Origin: JAGXRK01 sp963714415
GTDB taxonomy: Bacteria; Bacteroidota; Ignavibacteria; Ignavibacteriales; Ignavibacteriaceae
Reading direction: 5' to 3'
Length of the DNA stretch: 64,000 nucleotides
Assembly: GCA_963714415.1 (NCBI GenBank)
Contig: CAVQOL010000002.1
Location: 248,001-312,000 of the forward strand
How positions within the stretch are numbered: the stretch's first letter is position 1; each line of letters opens with the position of its first letter. This document shows positions 17,239 to 26,547 of this stretch, in pieces. Both the position numbers and the translations under genes were made by a program. The notes under the pieces were generated by a model. That model was given only the letters and a program-made list of their open reading frames with translations. It was not told the origin of the DNA and searched no databases.

Positions 17239-18332
17239 TGTCCGAAAAATCGTTTGCCTCGAAATTAGTAACAAAGCTTTTAGAAAAACTTTTATCAGTT
17301 GAAAAAAACGAAAGCAAAGAACTTGGTGAAGTAAAAAATGTTTTAGTGGTTAGGCAGCATAATCAGCTCGGTGATCTTCTTTCCGGCGTTTCACTCTTCA
17401 GAGCACTCAAAGAAAAATATCCCGAATGTAAAATTACTCTGGTTGTTAGTCCTGATAACTACCAGGGAATAGTTAAAAATAAATTTATAGATCGTTGTTT
17501 TATTTTTGATAAGAATAAACTTCTTAAGCCGTCTTACTTTTTTTCACTAAGAAAAATTTTGAGAGAGGGATATGATATTGCCTTTGTTCCTGTAGTAGTT
17601 TCAATTTCTTTCACAAGTAATTTGATTGCAAGACTTAGTAAATCCAAAATCAGAATTGGATGTGAATCACTTGACGGGAAAAAAAATGAAAGTGCTTATT
17701 TATTCGATAGACGCATTAAACTTGATTGGAGAAATCATCCCGATTCTAACGTGTCGGAAAGATGTTTAGATATTGTAAGACCATTCGGAATTGATACAAA
17801 CAACTACAGATCAGAAATTACTATTGATTATAATGATTTAAGATTTGCTCAGTCCTTTGTAAAAAAAACAGAGAAAAAAAAGAATCAGTTATTAATTGGC
17901 TTTCACGTTGGTGCCGGTAAACCTCCTAACAGATGGTCGCTGAATAAATATGTTGAGCTGATTAAAAAACTTAACAAAGAATTCAATTGTGTCTTCTATT
18001 TAACAGGAAGCGATGCAGACAGAGATGAAATTGATTATGTTATAAAAAACTCTCGTTTGCCTGTAAGAACATTTCTTAATAAAACCATTCCACAAGTCGC
18101 TGCTTTAATTTCTTTATCATATCTTTTTATATCAAATGATACCGGAATAATGCATGTAGCCGGAACTACCGAAACACCACAAATCTCAATATTCGGTCCC
18201 ACAAATCCATTTAACTGGGCACCAATCGGTCCAAATAAATTTTTTATCCGTGAATCTGAATTAATTGATGACGTTGAAGTTGATGATGTGTTTCAACTTT
18301 GTGTTAAGATTTTAAATCCTGTTAAGAAATAA
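17238..18332 (+). CDS. Glycosyltransferase family 9 (heptosyltransferase-like)
   Basis: 364 aa with two Rossmann-type halves. The N-terminal acceptor half has LVVRQHNQLGDLLSGVSLFR, the equivalent of the R-x-x-x-x-GD motif. The C-terminal nucleotide-sugar half has GFHVGAGKPPNRWSLNKYV and the donor-binding SNDTGIMHVAGTTETPQIS followed by FGPTNPFNW. GT9 enzymes add heptose or other sugars to lipopolysaccharide core at the inner face of the membrane. No other LPS gene is adjacent. Confidence 0.92.
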   Translation: MSEKSFASKLVTKLLEKLLSVEKNESKELGEVKNVLVVRQHNQLGDLLSGVSLFRALKEKYPECKITLVVSPDNYQGIVKNKFIDRCFIFDKNKLLKPSYFFSLRKILREGYDIAFVPVVVSISFTSNLIARLSKSKIRIGCESLDGKKNESAYLFDRRIKLDWRNHPDSNVSERCLDIVRPFGIDTNNYRSEITIDYNDLRFAQSFVKKTEKKKNQLLIGFHVGAGKPPNRWSLNKYVELIKKLNKEFNCVFYLTGSDADRDEIDYVIKNSRLPVRTFLNKTIPQVAALISLSYLFISNDTGIMHVAGTTETPQISIFGPTNPFNWAPIGPNKFFIRESELIDDVEVDDVFQLCVKILNPVKK

Positions 18333-18341
18333 AAATTAAAA

Positions 18342-19275
18342 ATGAGAAGAATTGCTGCAGTAGATATGGGCACCAACTCATTTCACCTTATAATCGTTGA
18401 GGTGAATGGAGATGGCTCATTTATTCTTACTATACAGGCAAAGAGAAGTAATTCGTCTTGGTTCACACAAAGGCGAAGATTTAAGTGTTATTTCAGATGG
18501 TGAAACAGAAAAAGCGATTGATCTTCTTTCAAACTTTAAATCACTTGCAGATTATCACGGTGCAGAGTTTTATGCTGTTGCAACAAGCGCTGTTCGCGAA
18601 GCTCAAAATAAAAACGAATTTCTGGAAAGGGTTTTTGATAAAGTAGGAATTGATATTAATGTTATAGACGGCAGGCGAGAAGCCGAGCTGATTTTCCTTG
18701 GTGTTCAAAAAGCGTTGCCTGTATCTGATAAAAAAGTTTTATGTATAGACATTGGCGGAGGAAGCACAGAATTTCTTCTGGCTGATAAAGGAAAAATTAT
18801 TTTTGCGGAAAGTATAAAAATTGGTGCAGTAAGACTTGCTAAAATGTTTTTTCCTGATTATAAGCTTAAGACAAGAGCTGTTAAAGATTGTAAATTCTAT
18901 ATCAAACAGGCACTCAATGGAAATAAAAACTTAGATTATTTACAAAGTTTTGATATTGCTGTTGGTACATCCGGAACAATAAACGCTGCTGCTGCGCTTA
19001 TAAACTCAAAAATTAGCGGTAAGAAGGCTAAATCATATAACGGCTTAACTTTTTCCTATTCAGATTTTCGTTCTGTTCTTGCTGAAGTATTGGAAGCTCA
19101 AACTCCTGCCGAAAGAATTACTCTTCCGGGAATGGAAGTAAAAAGAGCAGATATTATTCCCGCCGGGCTTCTTATTTTAAGAAGAGCCATGAAAAATTTT
19201 AACATAAAGGAAATGACAATCTCTGAATACGCTCTCCGCGAAGGTATAATTTTCAATCTTATTAAAAATCATTAA
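18342..19275 (+). CDS. ppx: Exopolyphosphatase/GppA-family phosphatase (one frameshift)
   Basis: About 310 aa after correcting one extra base between 18425 and 18445. ATG 18342 opens MRRIAAVDMGTNSFHLIIVE, the phosphate-1 motif of the ASKHA fold. The frame that follows gives RQREVIRLGSHKGEDLS, then the phosphate-2 motif CIDIGGGSTEFLLA and the conserved VATSAVREAQN segment. The length matches the short Ppx/GppA class without a C-terminal HD domain. These enzymes release phosphate from polyphosphate or pppGpp. It ends before lepA with about 140 nt of noncoding sequence. Confidence 0.87.
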
Positions 19276-19415
19276 TTAGTTGCCAAACAAATTATTGTTT
19301 GTTGTAAAATTTATTGGATATAAAAGGACAACATTCAACAAAGCCGGTAATTTTTAGAGTTTAATCATAACCTTCATCTAAGTATATTTACATATAAATT
19401 TTCAATTCGATATTA

Positions 19416-21209
19416 ATGAAAAACATCAGAAATTTTTGCATAATTGCGCATATAGATCACGGAAAATCTACTATTGCAGATTGTCTTCTTGAGAAAACCG
19501 GCGTTGTAAATCAGCGTGAAGCGATGGATCAAATTTTGGATAATCTTGAACTTGAACGTGAACGAGGAATAACGATTAAATCCCACGCTATTCAAATGCT
19601 GCATAAAGCTTCTGATGGTCAATCATATACTTTAAATCTTATAGATACACCGGGACACGTTGATTTTACTTATGAAGTTTCCCGTTCACTTGCTGCTTGT
19701 GAAGGTGCAATTCTTGTTGTTGATGCTGCTCAAGGCGTTGAAGCTCAAACTATTAGTAATCTCTATCTGGCAATTGATGCTGGATTAGAAATCATTCCGG
19801 TTCTTAATAAAATAGATTTACCAAGTGCGGAAATTGATAGAATATCCGGACAGGTTATTGATTTGCTCGGCTGCAGTAAAGATGATATCATAAAAGTAAG
19901 TGCAAAAGAAAAAATTGGTATTGATGAATTGCTGGAAGAAGTCATAAAAAAGATTCCTCCTCCCAAAGGTGATCCTAAAGCTCCTCTGCAAGCACTTATA
20001 TTTGATTCCATTTTTGATTCATACCGCGGAGCAATTGCTTACATAAGAGTATTTCAGGGAACACTGAAAACCAATGATAAGATAAAACTCTTTAAAGTTA
20101 ATAAGGAATCTGAAGCTGAAGAAATCGGTGTCCTTGGCTTAAAAAGAATTAAAACCAATGAGCTTAGTGCCGGTGATGTAGGTTATCTTATCGCTGGCGT
20201 AAAAGATGTACGCGATACGAAAGTAGGAGATACTGTTACTCATTTAAAAAACGGGGCGGCAGAATCTTTACCCGGCTACAAAGAAGTTAAGCCAATGGTT
20301 TATAGCGGATTGTATCCAACAGATTCTGATGATTTTGAAAATCTCCGCGATGCACTCGAAAAATTTCGCTTAAATGATTCTGCACTTGTTTATCAACCGG
20401 AAACTTCTGTTGCTTTAGGTTTCGGTTTTAGATGTGGATTTCTAGGATTGCTGCATATGGAAATTGTTCAGGAAAGATTATTAAGAGAACATAATCAATC
20501 TATTATTACTACACTTCCCAACGTTGAGTATATAGTTTATACAAAGAGTTTTGAAAAAATAGTTGTCGATAATCCGGCTGAAATGCCCTCTGTTGGTAAA
20601 ATTGAACGTGTTGAAGAACCTTATATGAAAGCTCAAATTGTTACTCCTTCCGAATATGTTGGAAGTATGATGAAACTTGCGATGGAAAAACGAGGAGTTT
20701 ATATAAATACAACTTATCTCGATCCAACAAGAGCAGATATTCAATTTGAATTTCCATTATCTGAAATAATTTTTGATTTTTACGATAAGCTTAAATCGAT
20801 ATCTCGAGGATATGCTTCGTTTGACTATGAGTATATCGGATATCGTGAATCCGATCTTGTAAAACTAGATATTCTAATCAACGGTGACCCGGTTGATGCA
20901 CTATCTATGATTGTTCATAGAAACAAATCGTATGATTGGGGTAGGAAAGTTTGTTCAAAACTTAAAGAACTTATACCAAGGCAGATGTTTGAAATAAATA
21001 TTCAGGCTGCAGTTGGAACTAAGGTAATTTCTAAATCTGTTGTTAAAGCTTTAAGAAAAAATGTTATTGCAAAATGTTATGGTGGTGATATAACCCGAAA
21101 AAGAAAACTTCTTGAGAAGCAAAAAGAAGGAAAGAAGAGAATGAAACAGGTCGGAAACGTTGAAATTCCCCAGGAAGCTTTTCTTGCTGTTTTGCAGATT
21201 GATGAATAA
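19416..21209 (+). CDS. lepA: Elongation factor 4 (LepA)
   Basis: 597 aa, the standard LepA length. G-domain motifs are AHIDHGKST (G1), DTPGHVDF (G3) and NKIDLP (G4). The LepA-specific RSLAACEGAILVVDAAQGVEAQT and the C-terminal CYGGDITRKRKLLEKQKEGK region distinguish it from EF-G, as does the loss of domain IV. It back-translocates or remodels stalled ribosomes. It lies 40 nt ahead of lepB, the classic lepA-lepB order. Confidence 0.97.
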   Translation: MKNIRNFCIIAHIDHGKSTIADCLLEKTGVVNQREAMDQILDNLELERERGITIKSHAIQMLHKASDGQSYTLNLIDTPGHVDFTYEVSRSLAACEGAILVVDAAQGVEAQTISNLYLAIDAGLEIIPVLNKIDLPSAEIDRISGQVIDLLGCSKDDIIKVSAKEKIGIDELLEEVIKKIPPPKGDPKAPLQALIFDSIFDSYRGAIAYIRVFQGTLKTNDKIKLFKVNKESEAEEIGVLGLKRIKTNELSAGDVGYLIAGVKDVRDTKVGDTVTHLKNGAAESLPGYKEVKPMVYSGLYPTDSDDFENLRDALEKFRLNDSALVYQPETSVALGFGFRCGFLGLLHMEIVQERLLREHNQSIITTLPNVEYIVYTKSFEKIVVDNPAEMPSVGKIERVEEPYMKAQIVTPSEYVGSMMKLAMEKRGVYINTTYLDPTRADIQFEFPLSEIIFDFYDKLKSISRGYASFDYEYIGYRESDLVKLDILINGDPVDALSMIVHRNKSYDWGRKVCSKLKELIPRQMFEINIQAAVGTKVISKSVVKALRKNVIAKCYGGDITRKRKLLEKQKEGKKRMKQVGNVEIPQEAFLAVLQIDE

Positions 21210-21249
21210 CTTTGGGCAAGTCGTTTTTAGAATTTAAGAGGGCATAAAG

Positions 21250-22102
21250 ATTAAAAAAGGCGGTAAAAAGTTTTTAGTTATAACAGCGATACTTCTGCTG
21301 TTCATCGTAATAATTCTTAAAGCATTTTTTATTGATGCTTATAGAATTCCTTCCTCTTCAATGAAGAACTCTCTTATTGAAGGCGATTTTGTTATTGTAA
21401 ATAAGGCTTCGTACAAACTCTCAACTCCGGCATTCATACCATTCACAAAAGTTAAACTTTCTCAGTCTGAATTGTTGTCATTCAGTAAACCAAGCAACGG
21501 AGATATTATTGTTTTTCATACATCCTGAAGACTTATTGGATCCTGATTTAGAATATCCCGTTCATTTTATTAAAAGAATCGTGGCGCTTCCGGGTGATAC
21601 AGTGAAAATTATTAATAAAGAATTATTTATCAATGACAGGAAAATCCGGCCGCCTAAAGAAGCGTTGATTGATTTATTGAATATTAAAAAGGCTAAAATT
21701 GCCGATGAAAATATTTATCCTGGTGGCAGAAAATGGAATACCGATAACTATGGACCAATACGAGTGCCTGCAAAGGGCGATACAATTCAGATCAATCCCA
21801 AAAACATTGATGATTGGCAGTATATAATTAGTCTTGAACAGGGAGTCGGTTCGTTAAGTGTTGAAGGTACAGTAATTAATCTTCACGGAGTTCCAATAAG
21901 AGAATATGTAATTACAAATGACTATTATTTCGTATTAGGTGATAACCGGGATGATAGTATTGACAGTAGATTTTTTGGATTTGTTCCCGAAGATGCAATT
22001 GTCGGGGAAGCAAAATTTATTTATTGGTCATTAAGAAACGATTCAACATTAAGTTTTCCCGGTAATGTAAGATTTGACCGGATGTTTAAATCTATTCATT
22101 AG
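21250..22102 (+). CDS. lepB: Signal peptidase I (one frameshift, unusual start)
   Basis: About 283 aa. The N-terminal transmembrane helix is followed by the catalytic serine segment YRIPSSSMKNSLIEGDFVIVNK. The frame closes at TGA 21526, while the next frame carries PEDLLDPDLEYPVHFIKRIVALPGD with the catalytic lysine, and later YFVLGDNRDDSIDSRFFG. One extra base between 21512 and 21523 explains this. No ATG, GTG or TTG is available before the helix: an upstream TAA at 21235 leaves ATT 21250 (giving MKKGGKKFLVI, about 7 nt behind AGAGGG) or ATA 21244. The enzyme cleaves Sec signal peptides outside the membrane. Confidence 0.85.
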
Positions 22103-22172
22103 ATTTAAATCCCTTTTTTATACCTTTCGAAAAGAATATATTTATTTTACTAACAAACAATACTTATACTCT

Positions 22173-24146
22173 ATGATTCACAGAATATTTTTACTTTTAG
22201 TAATTTTCTCAACATTAGCCTTCTCGCAGGAAAAACATTTCATTTATTTTAAAGACAAAATTATCAAATCGAGATGAGTCGTTAAATAAAGAAAATCAAT
22301 ATTACAAAAAAGCAGTGGAGGAATTAAGCGAACGAGCTATTCAGAGAAGAATTAAAAATATGGGTGAGGATTTTATCTCATTTGAAGATATTCCCATAAA
22401 CAAAAATTATATAGAAGTACTAAAATCTTATGGTATTGAAATTATTCACGAGTTAAAATGGTTTAATTCTGTTTCTGCAAAATTAGATGAGTTGCAAATT
22501 GCACAGATTAAAGAATTAGACTTTGTAGATCGTATTGAACCAGTAAAGAAAATATCATTCAGAAAGACATTCGTTGATGATCTTACTCTTAATAAAGAAG
22601 AATCTACTTTGGATTACGGACAATCTTTTACTCAACTGAATCTCTCAGATATTCCATTTGTGCATTCAAAAGGTATTACCGGTGAAGGTGTAATTATCGG
22701 TCTGCTTGATACAGGATTTGACTGGGAAAGGCACATCTCTCTAAAAAATCAAAATGTTTTAGCTGAATATGATTTTATTTTTAATGATAATATCACTGCG
22801 AATGAAATAGAAGATCAATCCGATCAGCATAATCACGGTACCTTAATATTTTCAATAATTGGTGGATTTGATGACAATACAATGATTGGTGCAGCTTATA
22901 ATTCATCATATATACTTGCAAAGACTGAAGATGTAAGAAATGAGACTCACATTGAGGAAGATGATTATGCTGCTGCTTTAATATGGATGGAAGGACTTGG
23001 TGTTGATATTACCACTAGTTCTTTGGGTTACAGCACATTTGATGCTTCAACTGATTCTTATACTTACAGCGATATGGATGGAAAAACTACTATTGTAACA
23101 AAAGCTGTTGAACTTGCTTTCTTAAGAGGTGTTTCAACATTCACTTCTGCCGGAAATGAGGGAGATGATGCATGGTTTTACATAACAGCCCCTGCTGATG
23201 GGAAAAATATTATAGCTGTCGGCGCAGTTAATTCAGTAAATGAGATAGCAGCATTCAGCGGAAGAGGTCCAACTTACGATGGAAGAATAAAACCCGAAGT
23301 GGTTGCAATGGGTGTTGGCGTTTTTGGTGCACAAGCAGGTACAGTTGATTTGTATAGGTTTGCTCAAGGGACGTCTTGTTCTGCACCAATTGCCGGTGGA
23401 GTTGGGGCATTATTACTTTCAGCTCATCCTCACTTAAAGAATACTCAAATACGCAGTATTATTCTTGAATCATCTGACAATTCGCAAAATCCTAATAATG
23501 ATATTGGTTATGGATTAATTTCTGCTAAGAATGCGATTGAATTTCCGAATTTAGAATTAATAAGTAACGAATTTATACTTCGAAAAATATTTTTTGTAGA
23601 AAATATTCAACCTGGTTCTGTTGTAATGAATTATTCAACAGATGGAAGTAATTTCGATCAGCTGTTACCGAGTTTTGATGGAACATTCTAGATATAGTTT
23701 TAATATTCCTTCTTTCTCTCTTGGGAAGAATGTTCAATTTTATTTTAGTTTCAAGGACAGTGCAAATATTGATTATCGTGTACCTTTAACTGATAACTTT
23801 CAGTTCAGTTATGGAGATTTGAATATTTCGCTGAATCTTGCTTCTAACAACCTGTTGAATAATGATTTAGTCAGTGATCCTTTTCCAAACCCGTTTCTTC
23901 CTGCAGAACATCAAGGTGTAAGAGTTAACTTTATATCTTCCGGCAATGAGTTATTTAAAATGGCAATTATTGACGGAGCAGGACAAAAAGTTAAGAGTTT
24001 TAGTTTGATTTCAACAATTGGTATGTAATTTTGTAGAGTGGAACGGATTTTCTGACCAAGGTCATTTATGTGCAAGTGGTGTTTATTATCTTTTAATTCA
24101 ACTTAGCGGTAAAGAATACGGAAAGAAATTGATTTTACTCAAATAA
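22173..24146 (+). CDS. Secreted subtilase with T9SS-type C-terminal domain (three frameshifts)
   Basis: About 656 aa if three single extra bases (22255-22275, near 23690, near 24022) are ignored. ATG 22173 gives a signal peptide ending LAFSQ. The S8 triad is visible: Asp in IIGLLDTGFDWE, His in QHNHGTLIFSIIGG, and Ser in GTSCSAPIAGG, with the oxyanion Asn in FTSAGNEGDD. The end (DPFPNPFLPAEH, then NGFSDQGHLCASGVYYL and KKLILLK) has the form of a type A sorting domain of type IX secretion. It should be an exported serine protease. With three interruptions it may instead be a genuine pseudogene. Confidence 0.8.
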
Positions 24147-24197
24147 ATTTTTCATACGGAATATTCTTAAATTATTTAAGATAAATTATCAATTCTT

Positions 24198-24839
24198 ATG
24201 AGCACAATATATTTTCCTGCACAAGCAAAGTACATTGAATCCTTTCGAAAGAAAGAAGACGAACTTATACTGGAAATGGAATCTTATGCCAAAGAACATA
24301 AGATTCCCATTTTATCCTGGCAGGCAGCAGAACTAATGGAACAACTCATTTTAATTAAAGATCCTAAAAGAGTTTTGGAAATCGGAACAGCTATTGGATA
24401 TACAACTATACGAATTGCCAGAAATCTTGGTAAAAAAGCCGAAGTTCATACGATTGAAATGAGTACCGATAGCATACCTATTGCAAGAGAAAATTTTGAA
24501 AAATCCGGTTTGACAAAAAGAATAAAATTATTTGAAGGCAATGCGCTCACAATCATGCCGCAGCTTCAGAAAAAATATGACTTTATTTTTCTGGATGCAG
24601 ATAAAGAGGATTATAAACGTCTTTTTGATTATTCAATGATTCTTCTTAAAAAGGGTGGGGTGATAGTGATTGATAATTTATTGTGGCATGGATATGCAGC
24701 TACTACAAGGATTCCTAAAAAATATAAAAACTCAACAAATCTTATTAAAGAATTTAACAGAATATTTATATCACAGGAAAATCTTGTTACAACTATTTTA
24801 CCTGTCGGCGATGGATTGGGAATCGGAATTAAGAAATAA
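24198..24839 (+). CDS. O-methyltransferase (class I, TrmR/catechol-type)
   Basis: 213 aa. The SAM-binding motif I is LEIGTAIGYTTIRIA (about residues 56-70), and motif IV is FIFLDADKEDYKRLFDY. The pattern KKGGVIVIDNLLWHG is typical of Methyltransf_3. Close bacterial relatives include TrmR, which methylates hydroxyuridine at the tRNA wobble position, and enzymes acting on small catechols. The substrate cannot be settled here. The small unknown gene at 24848 follows after 8 nt. Confidence 0.88.
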   Translation: MSTIYFPAQAKYIESFRKKEDELILEMESYAKEHKIPILSWQAAELMEQLILIKDPKRVLEIGTAIGYTTIRIARNLGKKAEVHTIEMSTDSIPIARENFEKSGLTKRIKLFEGNALTIMPQLQKKYDFIFLDADKEDYKRLFDYSMILLKKGGVIVIDNLLWHGYAATTRIPKKYKNSTNLIKEFNRIFISQENLVTTILPVGDGLGIGIKK

Positions 24840-24847
24840 ATTATTTT

Positions 24848-25268
24848 ATGAATAAATACGATATAAAAACATTAAATGAAGCTGAACAATTCTCTGATTC
24901 TTTACTTAAAGAAAAAGGATGACTTAGTTTTGTTGTTAAATGAATGCAGCAGCATTAATAACTTTAAGATATTTGATGATCTTTGTTTTACGGGAAAATA
25001 TATTAATGGACTTCTAAGAGTATTGAAGACAGGAAATACAAATCCGGAAGTAAAAAGTTTAGATCACGTTAAAAAGGATTTATCTGATAATATGGAAAAG
25101 GTAATCTCTCAATTAAAAGAGATTACCTTAAATTCATCTGAGGAAATAAAAACTGATTTTGAGAAAAAATATTTTTCTCTTAGTCCTGAAGCTTTTACCA
25201 ATCTTACTGATTTAGTTTCCGACCTGGATGTACTAAAAAAATATTTAAATCATCTTAAAAGAAAATAA
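24848..25268 (+). CDS. Hypothetical helical protein (one frameshift)
   Basis: About 139 aa after ignoring one extra base near 24905-24918. ATG 24848 reads MNKYDIKTLNEAEQFSDSLL and stops at 24921, while the next frame continues DDLVLLLNECSSINNFKIFDD and onward to 25268. The sequence is mostly helical, rich in Lys, Asp, Glu and Leu, with no signal peptide or membrane helix. I recognise no domain. It follows the O-methyltransferase by 8 nt and converges on marR. Confidence 0.55.
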
Positions 25269-25282
25269 GTACACTAATAGTC

Positions 25283-25726
25283 TTAGGGTTTAGCAAGCCA
25301 TCTTTCAAGAGCCACAAGAAGTTGATTCATTGCATTAATCAATGGTTGATGCTGGTCAGGCTCAATATCATCTAAAATTTCACGATGGACATGGACATAA
25401 TCCTTATTTAGCTGAGAAACGAGCGAGTGTCCTCTTCTAGAAAGCTCAACAATCATATTTCTTCTGTCGTTCGGATTAATTTCTCTACTGATATATTCCT
25501 TTTTAACCAATCCGTCTATTATTCTTGTTAAACGACTTGGACTCAAATTCATTCGTTCAGCTATTTGTTTGTTATTAAGACTTTCATCTGTTCCAAACAA
25601 ACGAAGGCATCTGAATTCTGCTTGTGTCAATCCATGTGTTTCCGCTAAACGAACTTCTTTCTCCTGGCAATTTGCAAGAAGACTGAAGGTTAGATTTGCT
25701 AATTTTTCAGCGTACTGATTAACCAT
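25283..25726 (-). CDS. MarR-family transcriptional regulator
   Basis: 147 aa, the usual MarR length. The winged helix-turn-helix is at about residues 50-105: LNNKQIAERMNLSPSRLTRI is the recognition unit and YISREINPNDRRNMIVELS is the wing with the conserved Asp-Arg-Arg. MarR proteins are dimeric regulators, often repressors released by small aromatic ligands or oxidation. Two cysteines (in LANCQEK and FRCLRLF) could be redox-sensitive, which is speculation. It has no obvious adjacent target gene; the IMPACT-family gene lies upstream on the same strand. Confidence 0.92.
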   Translation of the reverse strand: MVNQYAEKLANLTFSLLANCQEKEVRLAETHGLTQAEFRCLRLFGTDESLNNKQIAERMNLSPSRLTRIIDGLVKKEYISREINPNDRRNMIVELSRRGHSLVSQLNKDYVHVHREILDDIEPDQHQPLINAMNQLLVALERWLAKP

Positions 25727-25826
25727 ATTATCCTCTAAATTAATAAATAATTATTGTCTGTATCAAATATCGCTGATTAGAATAATTTAATCAAGTGCAG
25801 AATGAATTTTTTTGAAATATTGTTAA

Positions 25827-26450
25827 TTATGAGTAAAATTGTTTACCGGTAGAGATTATTTCAATTTTACCCTTTAATAGCTCTAATAAATCAATTTTTA
25901 GAAAATTTATATACCTTGGCTGAATATTTATATCAAAGATTGCTTCCTCTTGAAAATCAGATTTTTTTACCTTTCCTTTATAGATAGAAATTATTCTGTA
26001 GAGTTGACTAATAGATGAAATGTCCATTTTAACAATTATTCTCTCAAATAAGAATCTTTCTTTTTTTTCTACTTCTTCTAAAACATTTATTGCTGATGTA
26101 TAATAAGCTTTACCAAGTGGACCGACGCCGAATTTCGTTCCGCCAAAATACCTTGTGACAACTAATAAGAGATTTGTCAAGTTAAAATGTTCAATTGCAT
26201 TTAATATCCTTATTCCGGCAGTTCCTGAAGGTTCACCATCATCCGAATATCTTTGAACTTCACTTAAAAATTTATAGGCAAAACAGTTATGAGTAGCATC
26301 ATAATATTTCTTTCTCACAGTTTCTAACAATTCTTCTGCATTTTCAGGATTTATAATTGGATAAACCTGTGCAATAAATTCTGACCCTTTTTCTTTAAAG
26401 GTTAATTCGTGGAACTGTTTAACTGTTATTATCTGTTCTGGTAAAGACAT
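25827..26450 (-). CDS. IMPACT/YigZ-family protein
   Basis: 207 aa from ATG 26450; ten further codons upstream are possible but the family sequence begins here. Diagnostic blocks are KEKGSEFIAQVYPI, RYSDDGEPSGTAGIRIL and VVTRYFGGTKFGVGPLGKAYY, all characteristic of UPF0029/Impact N-terminal domains. A second C-terminal domain (DUF1949-like) follows. The eukaryotic homologue IMPACT modulates GCN2, and the bacterial function is unclear. The gene is divergent from uvrA across about 100 nt. Confidence 0.9.
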   Translation of the reverse strand: MSLPEQIITVKQFHELTFKEKGSEFIAQVYPIINPENAEELLETVRKKYYDATHNCFAYKFLSEVQRYSDDGEPSGTAGIRILNAIEHFNLTNLLLVVTRYFGGTKFGVGPLGKAYYTSAINVLEEVEKKERFLFERIIVKMDISSISQLYRIISIYKGKVKKSDFQEEAIFDINIQPRYINFLKIDLLELLKGKIEIISTGKQFYS

Positions 26451-26547
26451 AACAAATTCTTTCAGGATTATATAACACAAAATTATTTGACAATCATTTT
26501 ATGCATAGCTAATATAAGAGTTTGAATTTTTAATTGTAAGAATAGCA

